This document shows, piece by piece, positions 15,518 to 23,956 of a stretch of DNA of 35,284 nucleotides. The translations under genes and the position numbers were made by a program. Under the pieces are notes generated by a model. The model ran no database searches and was not told where the DNA came from. It saw only the letters and a program-made list of their open reading frames with translations. How positions within the stretch are numbered: the stretch's first letter is position 1; each line of letters starts with the position of its first letter. Source of the stretch: Singulisphaera sp. GP187 (GTDB taxonomy: Bacteria; Planctomycetota; Phycisphaerae; Phycisphaerales; SM1A02); assembly GCA_945869475.1 (NCBI GenBank), contig CAMBOV010000019.1:1-35284 (forward strand). The letters are read 5' to 3'.

Positions 15518-17967
15518 TGCTCGAGCGCCCAGACCCGTCCTGAAAGTGCTGGCACTGAAATCTTTGGAAATGCTTCATCGGCAACGGCCGCCCCTTCGCC
15601 ACCGAAGATCGTGCGCCACGGGCCGGTGCGCGTCGAACTGATCGACTTCGAGAGATCGAGTTGCACCTCGTGCGGCGATGCGTTGAGCGCCACCAATAAC
15701 TTCTCGCTGCCGAGCGCGCGCTCGAAGATCCAGACATCGTGCGCATCGTCGCAGAGGATTGTCTCGAACGATCCACCGCGCAAAGCGGGGTGGGCATTGC
15801 GCAGCGCGATCACTCGCTTGTACCACTCGAGATGAGCACCATCGACGGTGTTTTCAAGCGGCTTCTCGTAGGGCTCGAGATCTTTCCAGAGCATCGGCTT
15901 GCGATTGGTTGGATCGTCGGCCCCCCACATTCCAACTTCATCGCCGTAGTACACCATCGGAGCGCCGACGTAGACCATCTGCGCCAACACGACTAAACGC
16001 GCGCGCGCGTACTCGTCAGCCGATGGCTTTCCACCTTTATACGTCTGGCTTTCTTGCTCGCGGTTGCCCTTGTCATAGTCCGAATCTGGATGGCGCAACT
16101 TCGAGACGAGGCGATCGGTGTCGTGACTGTCAACGAGATTCTGCAAGACGTAGGTCGCTTGCGCGGGATAGGCGCGGCGCAACTCAGCAAGTCTTCGGTC
16201 GAGTTCGCTCGTGGTGATCTTGCGATCCTTGTCGCGAATCCAGTGCAAGAGTGACTCAGCGAACGGATAGTTCATCACCGCGTCAAACGAACGACCATCG
16301 AGCCACGAATCCGCGCGCTTCCAAATCTCGCCAACGATGTAGGCATCGGGATTGATCGACTTCACAAGTGCGCGCCACTCAAACCAAAACGGCATTGCGA
16401 CTTCATTTGGAACATCGAGGCGCCATCCATCAATGCCATCGGATGGATCGCCGTCGCCGTTTGGATCCATCCAACGACGAGTGACATTGAAGATGTGCTG
16501 CTTGACCTCGTCGCTGTAGAACCCTTGATCGGTCTTGCGAAAGACGGGCAGCTCGGTGAAGCCCGCCCAACCGTCATACTCAAAGGGTTCGAACGATCGA
16601 ACACTAAACCAATCGCGATACACACTCGCTTGACCACGCGCTTGCAGGTCGGCAAAGGCTGGATGCGCGGTGCCGACGTGATTGAAGACCCCATCGAGAA
16701 CGACCCGAATTCCGAGTTGTTTTGCCGCACGAATCACGTCAAGAAAGAGCAGGTCGGTGGGAGTCCACGTCCAGGTCTTTGGATCGCGCAGGTCTTCGAC
16801 GACCTCGGCCTTGGCGTAGTCGCCGCGCGTGCCGAAGTGCTCGTCGACGTGTATGAAACTCGTCGCGTTGTACTTGTGGTGGGTCGTCGCTTGAAAGATT
16901 GGATTGAGATAGAGCGCGTTGACACCGAGCTCTTTGAGATAGGGCAAGCGGCTTCGCAACCCCGCGAGGTCTCCACCGTAGTGTCGCGAGAAGACGTACC
17001 AGTTAAAAAAGGTTTGCCCACTCGCGGTCTCCCATGCACTTGGGGTGTACCACTCGCTCGTCCAGGGTCGACAGGGATCGGGATTGTTCGCGGCGTCACC
17101 GTCACAAAATCGTTCGAGCATGATCTGATACCAGATGGCATCCTTCGCCCACGCTGGCGTCGTGAAGAGTGCGTCGGTCGCCGTGTCGAGTGAATAGATG
17201 CGTGAATCGCTCAATCGTGTTGCTCCATCTGAGAAGAGGAAGGTATAGGCAAGCGCACTCGTCGGCGGCGTGATGGCGAGTTGCCACCACGAAAAGATTC
17301 CGTCACTGCCACCATCGCACATCGCAACGCGCGGCTTTCCCTTCGCGGCAAACTCGACCGACTCGATATCGCCGCGCAGAGTGCGAATGCGTACGAGCAG
17401 TCGTCCATCGGGCAGTCGCTGCACGAATGCCGCGAGTGCGGGATCGTGCGAGAGAGCCCCGCCCTCAATTTTTCCATCGCCGAGTCGGGCGCGAATGGAG
17501 TCAAGATTCGCCTCGCCGCCGAGTCGAAGAACGCTGTTGCTGCCTCCATTGCCATCGTCGCTCTTTCGTTCGTTGCGCGGATCGCTCAACCACTGCGTGG
17601 CGTCGACGACGAACTTGTAGAAGCGTTCGCCTGCAGCGAGCTGCACCGACACCCGCCAGACCCCATCGTCACCTCGGCTCATCGGTGTCGCAGTCGTGCT
17701 CCACGAATTGAAGTCGCCTGCGAGGGTCACACTCTTCGCTGGCCGCACAGGTTGAAACGAGAATTCGCAGGCGAAGGCGCCACCGGCGAGTGAGCGAGCC
17801 TCGACACTCGAAGGGGTCGTGGCTTGCGTCAGCGAGAGAGTCGATGTGACTTTCGCTTCGCGGGGCGGCCACTGCGCTTGTGGCTGCGACTGCACGTCGG
17901 ACGAGCAGAGCAGTGCAGCAAGTGCTGCGACGATCAGCGCCGATTCGAGTGAGTTTCGTGGTGACAT
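15514..17967 (-). CDS. Exported GH13 alpha-amylase-family enzyme with N-terminal CBM48/CBM20-like domain
   Basis: 817 residues from the ATG at 17967, with a signal peptide (SALIVAALAALLCSSDVQS). Residues about 50-130 form a starch-binding immunoglobulin-like domain (VTLAGDFNSWSTTATPMSRG, then FYKFVVDATQWLSDP). A second beta domain precedes the catalytic barrel. The barrel has AIWYQIMLERFCDGDAANNP, VVLDGVFNHVG, the nucleophile Asp518 in DGWRLDVPNE, Glu547 in IVGEIW and Asp616 in VDSHDTDR, so it should be active. The pattern resembles the neopullulanase/cyclomaltodextrinase group, here secreted. It probably cuts starch, glycogen or pullulan outside the cytoplasm to give maltodextrins for the adjacent importer. 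It is the first gene of the coupled operon with malQ and glgP, and is divergent from the importer with 71 bp between the starts. Confidence 0.88.
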   Translation of the reverse strand: MSPRNSLESALIVAALAALLCSSDVQSQPQAQWPPREAKVTSTLSLTQATTPSSVEARSLAGGAFACEFSFQPVRPAKSVTLAGDFNSWSTTATPMSRGDDGVWRVSVQLAAGERFYKFVVDATQWLSDPRNERKSDDGNGGSNSVLRLGGEANLDSIRARLGDGKIEGGALSHDPALAAFVQRLPDGRLLVRIRTLRGDIESVEFAAKGKPRVAMCDGGSDGIFSWWQLAITPPTSALAYTFLFSDGATRLSDSRIYSLDTATDALFTTPAWAKDAIWYQIMLERFCDGDAANNPDPCRPWTSEWYTPSAWETASGQTFFNWYVFSRHYGGDLAGLRSRLPYLKELGVNALYLNPIFQATTHHKYNATSFIHVDEHFGTRGDYAKAEVVEDLRDPKTWTWTPTDLLFLDVIRAAKQLGIRVVLDGVFNHVGTAHPAFADLQARGQASVYRDWFSVRSFEPFEYDGWAGFTELPVFRKTDQGFYSDEVKQHIFNVTRRWMDPNGDGDPSDGIDGWRLDVPNEVAMPFWFEWRALVKSINPDAYIVGEIWKRADSWLDGRSFDAVMNYPFAESLLHWIRDKDRKITTSELDRRLAELRRAYPAQATYVLQNLVDSHDTDRLVSKLRHPDSDYDKGNREQESQTYKGGKPSADEYARARLVVLAQMVYVGAPMVYYGDEVGMWGADDPTNRKPMLWKDLEPYEKPLENTVDGAHLEWYKRVIALRNAHPALRGGSFETILCDDAHDVWIFERALGSEKLLVALNASPHEVQLDLSKSISSTRTGPWRTIFGGEGAAVADEAFPKISVPALSGRVWALEQ

Positions 17968-18038
17968 GCGGCTCAAGAGTAGAACGCTTCACCAATCGCT
18001 GCGCGCGACTTGCACGCCGAAACTATCCTCGCACGAGC

Positions 18039-20423
18039 ATGATTCGACTCACCGCACAGTGGCTTCGCAGACTGCTGTGGATGGCGACCGGCGCAATCGT
18101 GCTCTGGGCCTTCGCAACCGTCGCGGTGCGTGAACTGCGCGCACTGCTCTCGCGTGATACCCGTACTGAACTCGTCGTCATGCACTGGTCGGGCGAGGGT
18201 GGGCAGGAAGAAGATCAGATTGTCGAGGATGCTCTGCGCACTTTCGAGCGCGACCATCCGACGCTTCGAGTGCGACGCATCAATCCCGGCGATGCAGGCA
18301 GTTTCTACACAAAGCTGCAGACGATGATGGCGTCGGGCGATCCGCCAGATGTCTTTTATGTTGGTTCGGAGCGCATTCCCGCGTTCGTTTCGCTCGGATT
18401 GCTCGCGCCACTCGATGACGCTCTCGCAGAGGATGCGCGCGCGAAGGTCGCCGATCAGATTGAACTCGACGGCTTCTATCGCGCGACCGTCGAAGCCTTT
18501 CAGTTCGATGGCAATGCAACGGGCCGTGGACCTCTCTACGGAATTCCAAAGGACTTCACGACCGTTGGCTTCTACTGGAACAAAGATCTCTTCGCGCGCG
18601 CTGGACTCGCCCCGCCGAGCGCCGACTGGACTTGGGATGAGTTCATCGCCGACGCACGCGCGATTGGAAAGTTGCCCGGTTGCACGGGCGCAGAATTCGT
18701 CACCTGGCCCGCAATGGTGCGCGCCTACTTGATGAGTGAGGGAGTCGATGTGAAGGGAGAGTCGTTCGACGACTTGCGCACATCCGACCCACGGGTCGTC
18801 GCAGCGCTCGATCGACTTCGCAGTTGGCGACACGATGAGAGTGGCGCACTCACGAGTGGTAAAAGCAAGATCGCAACGGGATCGAGCGTCTTTCTTGGAG
18901 GGAAGGTCGGACTCGCCGGTCCTTTTGGACGGTGGGTCGTACCGAGTTACCGCAAGATCCCCTCCGCTGCGGATGGTGGATTTTCTTGGGATTTCGCAGC
19001 GCTTCCTCGCGGCAGTGCGCAGAGCAACATCGTGTTGACTGTGTCCTGGTCGATCTCACGTCAGAGCAAACACCCCCGCGAAGCATGGCAACTCGTGCGG
19101 TTTCTCTCAGGCGAAAAGAATCAGCGCGCGCTCGCGACGCTCGGGTTGGCGATTCCAACGATTCGAGCTGCGGCGCAGAGCACGGCGTTTGATGATCCGG
19201 CGCAAGAACCTGCCAATGACCGCGCGTTTCTTGATGCGGCAGAGCGGGCGCGCGTCGTCGATTGGCCGAGCGATCCACAATTCGAATCACTTCTTGGATC
19301 GCGCCTCGATCAAGCGCTCAAGACCGGCGACCTTTCACTCACAGAGGCGATCGCAAACTTCGAGCGCGACTGGAAGGCGCAGCGCGAGAGTCCGCTTCAG
19401 AATGGGGCGACGTCAGCGATGCCGTGGACCCCACTCGCGTGGATCGGCGTCGCGCTCGTCGTCGTCGTGGCGTCACTCGCTTTCGTGCGACTGCGACGAG
19501 GCAACCTCAGCCTCGCCCATCGCCGCGAAGAGCGCATTGGCTTTCTGCTCGCCTCACCGTGGATCGTCGGCTTCGCTCTCTTCATGCTCTTTCCAATCGC
19601 GATGAGTCTCGCCCTTGCATTCGCGCGGTGGAAGGGTGTTTCGCCCCTGAATGAGGCTGATTTTGTTGGGATCGCAAACTTCGAGCAGTTGCTCACCCTC
19701 GATCACCGTTTTCGCGCGAGTCTCTCGGTCACTGCGTACTACGCGCTGCTCGCCGTGCCTTTCGGACAGGTGCTCGCCCTGCTCGCAGCGCTCTTGATGA
19801 ATGCGAAGGTGCGCGGCATCCACCTCTTTCGTGCTGCGTGGTATCTGCCGAGCGTGCTCGCAGGTGTTGGCGTTGCGGTGCTCTGGCGGTGGATCTTCGA
19901 CTCGGACGGCGGCTTGCTCAACAGCGCACTTGCACCGCTGCTCGCCCCCATCGGACTCGCCCCGCCGGAATGGTTTGGTCGCGACGCGAGCCTCTTCGGA
20001 GCGCCGGCCTTTGCACTGATGAGCCTCTGGTTCATGGGTGGAACAATGATCGTCTTTCTCGCGGGATTGCAGCAGATTCCGGTTGAACTCTATGAAGCGT
20101 CGGCGATTGATGGCGCGAGCAAGCGTCGCCAATTCTGGTCGGTGACGCTGCCGATGCTCTCGCCGATCATCCTCTTCAATGTGATCATGGCCATCATCGC
20201 GAGCTTTCAAGTCTTCACGCAAGCGTTCGTCATGACCGGCGGTGAACCGGGCGACCTCACGCGCTTCTATGTGCTCTATCTCTACAACCAGGGGTTTGAG
20301 TATTACGAAATGGGATACGCCAGCGCGATGGCGTGGCTCTTGCTGCTCATCGTGCTTTCGCTCACCGTCGTGGTGATGCGCACGAGCAATCGCTGGGTGC
20401 ACACCGATGGAGCAAAGGCGTGA
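18039..20423 (+). CDS. Fusion of sugar-binding protein (SBP_bac_1) and MalF/UgpA-type ABC permease
   Basis: 794 residues from the ATG at 18039. Residues 10-30 form an N-terminal membrane helix. Residues about 42-455 are a full cluster-B carbohydrate-binding protein: LVVMHWSGEGGQEEDQIVED, ALRTFERDHPTLRVRRINPG, TKLQTMMASGDPPDVFYVG, LYGIPKDFTTVGFYWNKDLF and AWQLVRFLSGEKNQRA are all typical. A second helix at about 462-484 leads into a complete six-helix CUT1 permease (about 493-794). Its EAA loop is ELYEASAIDGASKRRQFWSV, and its first helix contains LLASPWIVGFALFMLFPIAM. With both anchors, the binding domain sits outside the cytoplasmic membrane. There is no stop or frameshift between the two parts. 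Separate genes are the rule for CUT1 importers. The coupled MalG-type permease follows, and the flanking amylase, malQ and glgP genes point to maltodextrin. Confidence 0.92.
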   Translation: MIRLTAQWLRRLLWMATGAIVLWAFATVAVRELRALLSRDTRTELVVMHWSGEGGQEEDQIVEDALRTFERDHPTLRVRRINPGDAGSFYTKLQTMMASGDPPDVFYVGSERIPAFVSLGLLAPLDDALAEDARAKVADQIELDGFYRATVEAFQFDGNATGRGPLYGIPKDFTTVGFYWNKDLFARAGLAPPSADWTWDEFIADARAIGKLPGCTGAEFVTWPAMVRAYLMSEGVDVKGESFDDLRTSDPRVVAALDRLRSWRHDESGALTSGKSKIATGSSVFLGGKVGLAGPFGRWVVPSYRKIPSAADGGFSWDFAALPRGSAQSNIVLTVSWSISRQSKHPREAWQLVRFLSGEKNQRALATLGLAIPTIRAAAQSTAFDDPAQEPANDRAFLDAAERARVVDWPSDPQFESLLGSRLDQALKTGDLSLTEAIANFERDWKAQRESPLQNGATSAMPWTPLAWIGVALVVVVASLAFVRLRRGNLSLAHRREERIGFLLASPWIVGFALFMLFPIAMSLALAFARWKGVSPLNEADFVGIANFEQLLTLDHRFRASLSVTAYYALLAVPFGQVLALLAALLMNAKVRGIHLFRAAWYLPSVLAGVGVAVLWRWIFDSDGGLLNSALAPLLAPIGLAPPEWFGRDASLFGAPAFALMSLWFMGGTMIVFLAGLQQIPVELYEASAIDGASKRRQFWSVTLPMLSPIILFNVIMAIIASFQVFTQAFVMTGGEPGDLTRFYVLYLYNQGFEYYEMGYASAMAWLLLLIVLSLTVVVMRTSNRWVHTDGAKA

Positions 20424-21283
20424 ACCGCGCGACGTCGCGAGTTGTTCAGTACACGCTGCTCGTGGGCGGTGCGCTCATCATGCTCGCTCCACTCTGGTGG
20501 ATGTTCGTCGTAAGCCTCCAAACTCCTGAACGCGCAGCCGCTGCCGTCGGCGGCACAGGTGGCGTTGCGCTCTGGCCCGCGTCGCCGCAGTGGATGAACT
20601 ATCCCCAAGCACTGCGCGAAATGGGCTCGGTGCAGTGGCAGGGTTTTCTCAACGCCTTTGCGAACTCGATCGTCGTGACAACGCTTGTTGTCATCGGCAC
20701 GGTGCTCTCGAGCAGTCTCGTCGGATTCGCCTTCGCACGCATTCGATTTCGTGGAAGCCGCGCGCTCTTCATCATCATGCTCGGCACGATGATGCTGCCT
20801 GGGCAAGTCACGCTCATTCCGCTCTTCATTCTCTTTCGACACCTCGGCTGGATCGATTCGCTTCTTCCGCTCATCGTGCCGGCGTTTTTCGGAAACGCGT
20901 TCTTCATCTTCATGTACCGACAGTTCATCGCTCAGATTCCTGAGAGTCTCGTTGAAGCCGCGAAGGTTGATGGCCACTCGCTCGTGGCAATCTGGTGGAA
21001 GATCATCCTGCCGCTCTGCAAGCCGGTGACGGCGATTTGCGCCGTCTTTACATTCATCTACGTCTGGAATGATTTCATGGGACCGCTCGTCTACCTGCAC
21101 AGCGACGAGCAAGCGACACTCGCCGTCGCGCTGAACTCATTTCGCAATCAGTACGGCGGGCTCGAAGATGTGCACCTCTTGATGGCGGCGAGTTTGGTCA
21201 CGATGGTTCCATGCATCGTGCTCTTCGTTGCTGCACAGCGTCAGTTCATTGAAGGACTCGCTCGCGGCGGCGTGAAGGGCTAG
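20420..21283 (+). CDS. MalG/UgpE-type ABC sugar permease
   Basis: 287 residues starting at a GTG that overlaps the stop of the fusion gene (GTGA, 20420-20423), a sign of translational coupling. Six membrane segments are visible. The first contains LLVGGALIMLAPLWWMFVVS, the usual MalG opening. The EAA motif lies in ESLVEAAKVDGHSLVAIWWK, which docks onto the ATPase. The segment MMLPGQVTLIPLFILFRHLG is also typical of this subfamily. It should form a heterodimer with the permease half of the upstream fusion. The ATPase gene is not adjacent but lies 1.5 kb downstream at 22745. Confidence 0.93.
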   Translation: MNRATSRVVQYTLLVGGALIMLAPLWWMFVVSLQTPERAAAAVGGTGGVALWPASPQWMNYPQALREMGSVQWQGFLNAFANSIVVTTLVVIGTVLSSSLVGFAFARIRFRGSRALFIIMLGTMMLPGQVTLIPLFILFRHLGWIDSLLPLIVPAFFGNAFFIFMYRQFIAQIPESLVEAAKVDGHSLVAIWWKIILPLCKPVTAICAVFTFIYVWNDFMGPLVYLHSDEQATLAVALNSFRNQYGGLEDVHLLMAASLVTMVPCIVLFVAAQRQFIEGLARGGVKG

Positions 21284-21314
21284 GACGAGGCGCCTCAGGG
21301 AGCCTGCGCGCGAC

Positions 21315-22697
21315 TCACATCGCTGGATTGTTGTAGTTGTTGCGCAACCACGCGATGAGTTGCTTCGCGTTGTCGCCCTTGACCGTCAGCGCTGGAGCTT
21401 GCGCCATCAAGGCATCCACCTCGCTCTGCAACGCGACGACTTCGGCTTTAAACTCTGGATTGATCGTCATCATCGGGTTCTTGGCGAGGGTCGCGGCGAT
21501 CGCTCGAGCTTGGCCGGTCGCGGCACTTGCCTCTTCAAAGATTCGTACGACCTGCTGCCATGCTTCGATCGAGAAGTCGACGTTCTTGCGCCAGGCACTC
21601 GTGCCCACGCGGGTGAACTCCCAGCTGCTCCCCGTCGATGTGGTCGACGTTGTCTGGGTCCAATTGCGCGAATAGGTGCGTCGATACTTCTGCTGGCGAG
21701 GATCGGTCGCCCGCGCATTCGCCTCGGCCTCGATGAGGCCACCCACGAGTGCACGTGCGTTCTTGACGGCGGTGAATCCCGTTTTTAAACCGAGGGAGAG
21801 TTGGTCGAACTCCTGTGATCGTCGCTCTTGAATCTGCGCGAGAATCTTCTCGGCGACGTCGGGTTGTGCGATCCACTTTTCGACGCCGAGCACCTTGCCC
21901 ACCGCGTCGAGCGATCCCGTGCACGAGAGTGCGAGACCGGAGGCGACGAGTTGCGATCCCGTCATGCCCGGCATCGCGTCTTTCCCGCTGGCAAGTTGCA
22001 CCGAAGGAATTCCTGCAGGCGCAGTCACCGCTGCCTCTGGGCACCCATCACTCCCCCGCCAAAGAAAAAGATCTGTTGCAGGATCGAGCAACGCGTTCAC
22101 GAAGAACCTCATGTATGCGCGATCCGTCGAACGCGAAATGATCGTCTCGAAACAGGCGCCAACTTCGGCCGCGATCCCCGAGTTTGGAACATCGGACGCT
22201 GGAGTCCACTCGAGAACGCTGACGTCATTGTTCGGATTGAGTACCACCACGTAGTCGCACACCATCGGCAAGATCGCGCCCATTCCAGAGCACGATCCTA
22301 GAACGCAGATCACTGGCATCCGTCTGCGCACTTGCACGATCTGCTCGGCGAGCGCGAGCGTTGCAGCGTGCTCTCCGCCCGTCAAATTGAAGTGGATCAC
22401 AAGTGCATTCACGCCAGCCGTCGCGGGAGTGCGCTTGAGAAACTCGGCAAGCGCATCACTCGCCGTTGAGTCGCCGATCGAACCATTCAGTGGCAAGGTC
22501 GCGTATCGAAGAGTGTGGGCGAGGCGGCGGTCCTTTGAACACTTCGATGTTGGAGGTACGGCATCGATTGGCCCATCGCCCTGTGCGACCTCTTGTGTCG
22601 CAGCCGTTGCTGGACCGCGCACAGGAACGAGCGCAGGCGCAGCGGGAGATTGAGCGGTGATGGACAGCAGCGCGACGAGCAGAGGGGTCGTAAACAT
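21315..22697 (-). CDS. Exported protein with a ClpP/SppA/NfeD-like fold (putative serine protease-like)
   Basis: About 460 residues, with a signal peptide ([17 protein letters not shown]) from the ATG at 22697; an ATG at 22718 would add seven residues. Residues about 97-155 resemble the core of the ClpP/crotonase fold as seen in NfeD and SppA proteases. [20 protein letters not shown] parallels the LDTPGG oxyanion loop. [20 protein letters not shown] parallels the segment carrying the serine nucleophile (here Ser137, Ser-Gly-Met-Gly). The rest of the catalytic set cannot be assigned. The C-terminal 120 residues are helical. It lies on the opposite strand between the importer permeases and the ATPase gene, with 47 bp to the latter's start. 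Whether it takes part in glucan use is unknown. Confidence 0.55.
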   Translation of the reverse strand: MFTTPLLVALLSITAQSPAAPALVPVRGPATAATQEVAQGDGPIDAVPPTSKCSKDRRLAHTLRYATLPLNGSIGDSTASDALAEFLKRTPATAGVNALVIHFNLTGGEHAATLALAEQIVQVRRRMPVICVLGSCSGMGAILPMVCDYVVVLNPNNDVSVLEWTPASDVPNSGIAAEVGACFETIISRSTDRAYMRFFVNALLDPATDLFLWRGSDGCPEAAVTAPAGIPSVQLASGKDAMPGMTGSQLVASGLALSCTGSLDAVGKVLGVEKWIAQPDVAEKILAQIQERRSQEFDQLSLGLKTGFTAVKNARALVGGLIEAEANARATDPRQQKYRRTYSRNWTQTTSTTSTGSSWEFTRVGTSAWRKNVDFSIEAWQQVVRIFEEASAATGQARAIAATLAKNPMMTINPEFKAEVVALQSEVDALMAQAPALTVKGDNAKQLIAWLRNNYNNPAM

Positions 22698-22744
22698 GTT
22701 CTCACTGTTGTACCTCATCGTCGATGAGCAGTAGGCTCTCTGGG

Positions 22745-23956
22745 ATGGCAACAGTGCATTTGCGCGCAGTTTCAAAGAGCTACGCATCGGGCGCATCGGG
22801 CACGACGAGGGCAGTCGAGTCGGTCGACCTCGCGATCGCCGATGGCGAATTCGTCGTGCTGGTTGGGCCATCGGGGTGCGGCAAGAGCACAACGCTTCGG
22901 ATGATTGCGGGGCTCGAAGATGTTTCGGGGGGCACGATCTCAATTGGAGAGTGCGTCGTCAACGACGTTGCACCCAAAGATCGCGACATCGCGATGGTCT
23001 TTCAGAATTACGCGCTCTATCCCCACCTCAACGTGCGACAGAACCTCTCGTTCGGTCTCGAACGCCGGCGCGCATTCAAGAGTTGCTGGCGCGGGCTCTT
23101 CGATTCTGCCTACCGATCGAAGCGCGCGGGCGAACGCGCCGCGATCACGGCACGTGTCGAGGCGGCTGCGCGCACGCTCGGCATCGAACAACTGCTTCAC
23201 CGGCAACCCCGCGAACTTTCCGGTGGACAGCGTCAACGCGTGGCCGTCGGACGGGCATTGGTGCGCGATCCTGCTGTCTTTCTGTTCGATGAGCCGCTCT
23301 CGAATCTCGACGCACTCTTGCGCACAGAGATGCGCACCGAACTTCGAATCCTTCACCGCAGATTGCGTGCGACGATGGTCTACGTCACACACGACCAGGA
23401 AGAGGCGATGAGCCTTGCCGACCGCATCGTTGTGATGAAGGATGGCGTCGTGCAACAAGTGGGATCGCCCGCTGAGATTTATGGGCGGCCATCCAATCGA
23501 TTTGTTGCCGGCTTCATCGGTACGCCACCGATGAACATGATCGACGGCACGATCACGCTCGACGCCGATAGCACGCTCACCTTTCGATCGGCGTGCTGCA
23601 CGCTCACGCTTCCTCCTGGGCGTTTCGACCTCGACGGACTCTCGCGAGGCCACGAGCGCCCCGTCACGCTTGGCATTCGTCCCGAGCGGTTGTCTCCCGC
23701 GGTGGGTGAATCGAACGTGTCAGCGCATGCGAATGTCACTGGACGGGTCGTCGCCGTCGAACGCTACGGCGCCTCGGCTGATGTCGTACTGTCTGCGAGT
23801 GGCATTCGCCTCATCGCACGCGCGTCGCAAGAGTGCACTACGCAAATTCGCGAAGGCGAGAATGCAACGATGACGGTTGACGTCAATGCGGCACATCTCT
23901 TCGATTCACACACTGGATGCGCTCTCGCGCGCGCGATCAGGGCGCCCAACCGCTGA
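22745..23956 (+). CDS. ABC sugar importer ATPase, MalK/UgpC/MsmX type
   Basis: 403 residues from the ATG at 22745; an in-frame ATG at 22724 is also possible. Walker A is GPSGCGKST (41-49), the Q-loop is in [14 protein letters not shown], the signature is LSGGQRQR (158-165), Walker B is [12 protein letters not shown] (178-189) and the switch histidine is in YVTHDQEEA (216). The C-terminal TOBE/OB regulatory domain (about 245-400) includes [17 protein letters not shown] and [10 protein letters not shown], typical of the CUT1 family. Compared with MalK, the helical subdomain carries about 20 extra residues after FGLE ([20 protein letters not shown]). It should energise the fusion permease and MalG-type permease encoded upstream. 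Its 3' end overlaps the convergent GH13 gene by 20 bp. Confidence 0.93.
   Translation: MATVHLRAVSKSYASGASGTTRAVESVDLAIADGEFVVLVGPSGCGKSTTLRMIAGLEDVSGGTISIGECVVNDVAPKDRDIAMVFQNYALYPHLNVRQNLSFGLERRRAFKSCWRGLFDSAYRSKRAGERAAITARVEAAARTLGIEQLLHRQPRELSGGQRQRVAVGRALVRDPAVFLFDEPLSNLDALLRTEMRTELRILHRRLRATMVYVTHDQEEAMSLADRIVVMKDGVVQQVGSPAEIYGRPSNRFVAGFIGTPPMNMIDGTITLDADSTLTFRSACCTLTLPPGRFDLDGLSRGHERPVTLGIRPERLSPAVGESNVSAHANVTGRVVAVERYGASADVVLSASGIRLIARASQECTTQIREGENATMTVDVNAAHLFDSHTGCALARAIRAPNR

Noticed and set aside
19554-20402. Minus-strand frame of 282 codons opposite the SBP-permease fusion
   Set aside because: It is full of Glu, His and Arg with no domain; it mirrors the hydrophobic permease codons on the other strand.
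20303-21112. Minus-strand frame of 269 codons opposite the MalG-type permease
   Set aside because: Same antisense artefact; the real permease on the plus strand has a clear EAA motif and membrane helices.
21284-21314. Rho-independent terminator between the MalG-type gene and the ClpP-like gene
   Set aside because: A GAGGCGCCTC palindrome is present, but the arms are short and no T-run follows in either direction.
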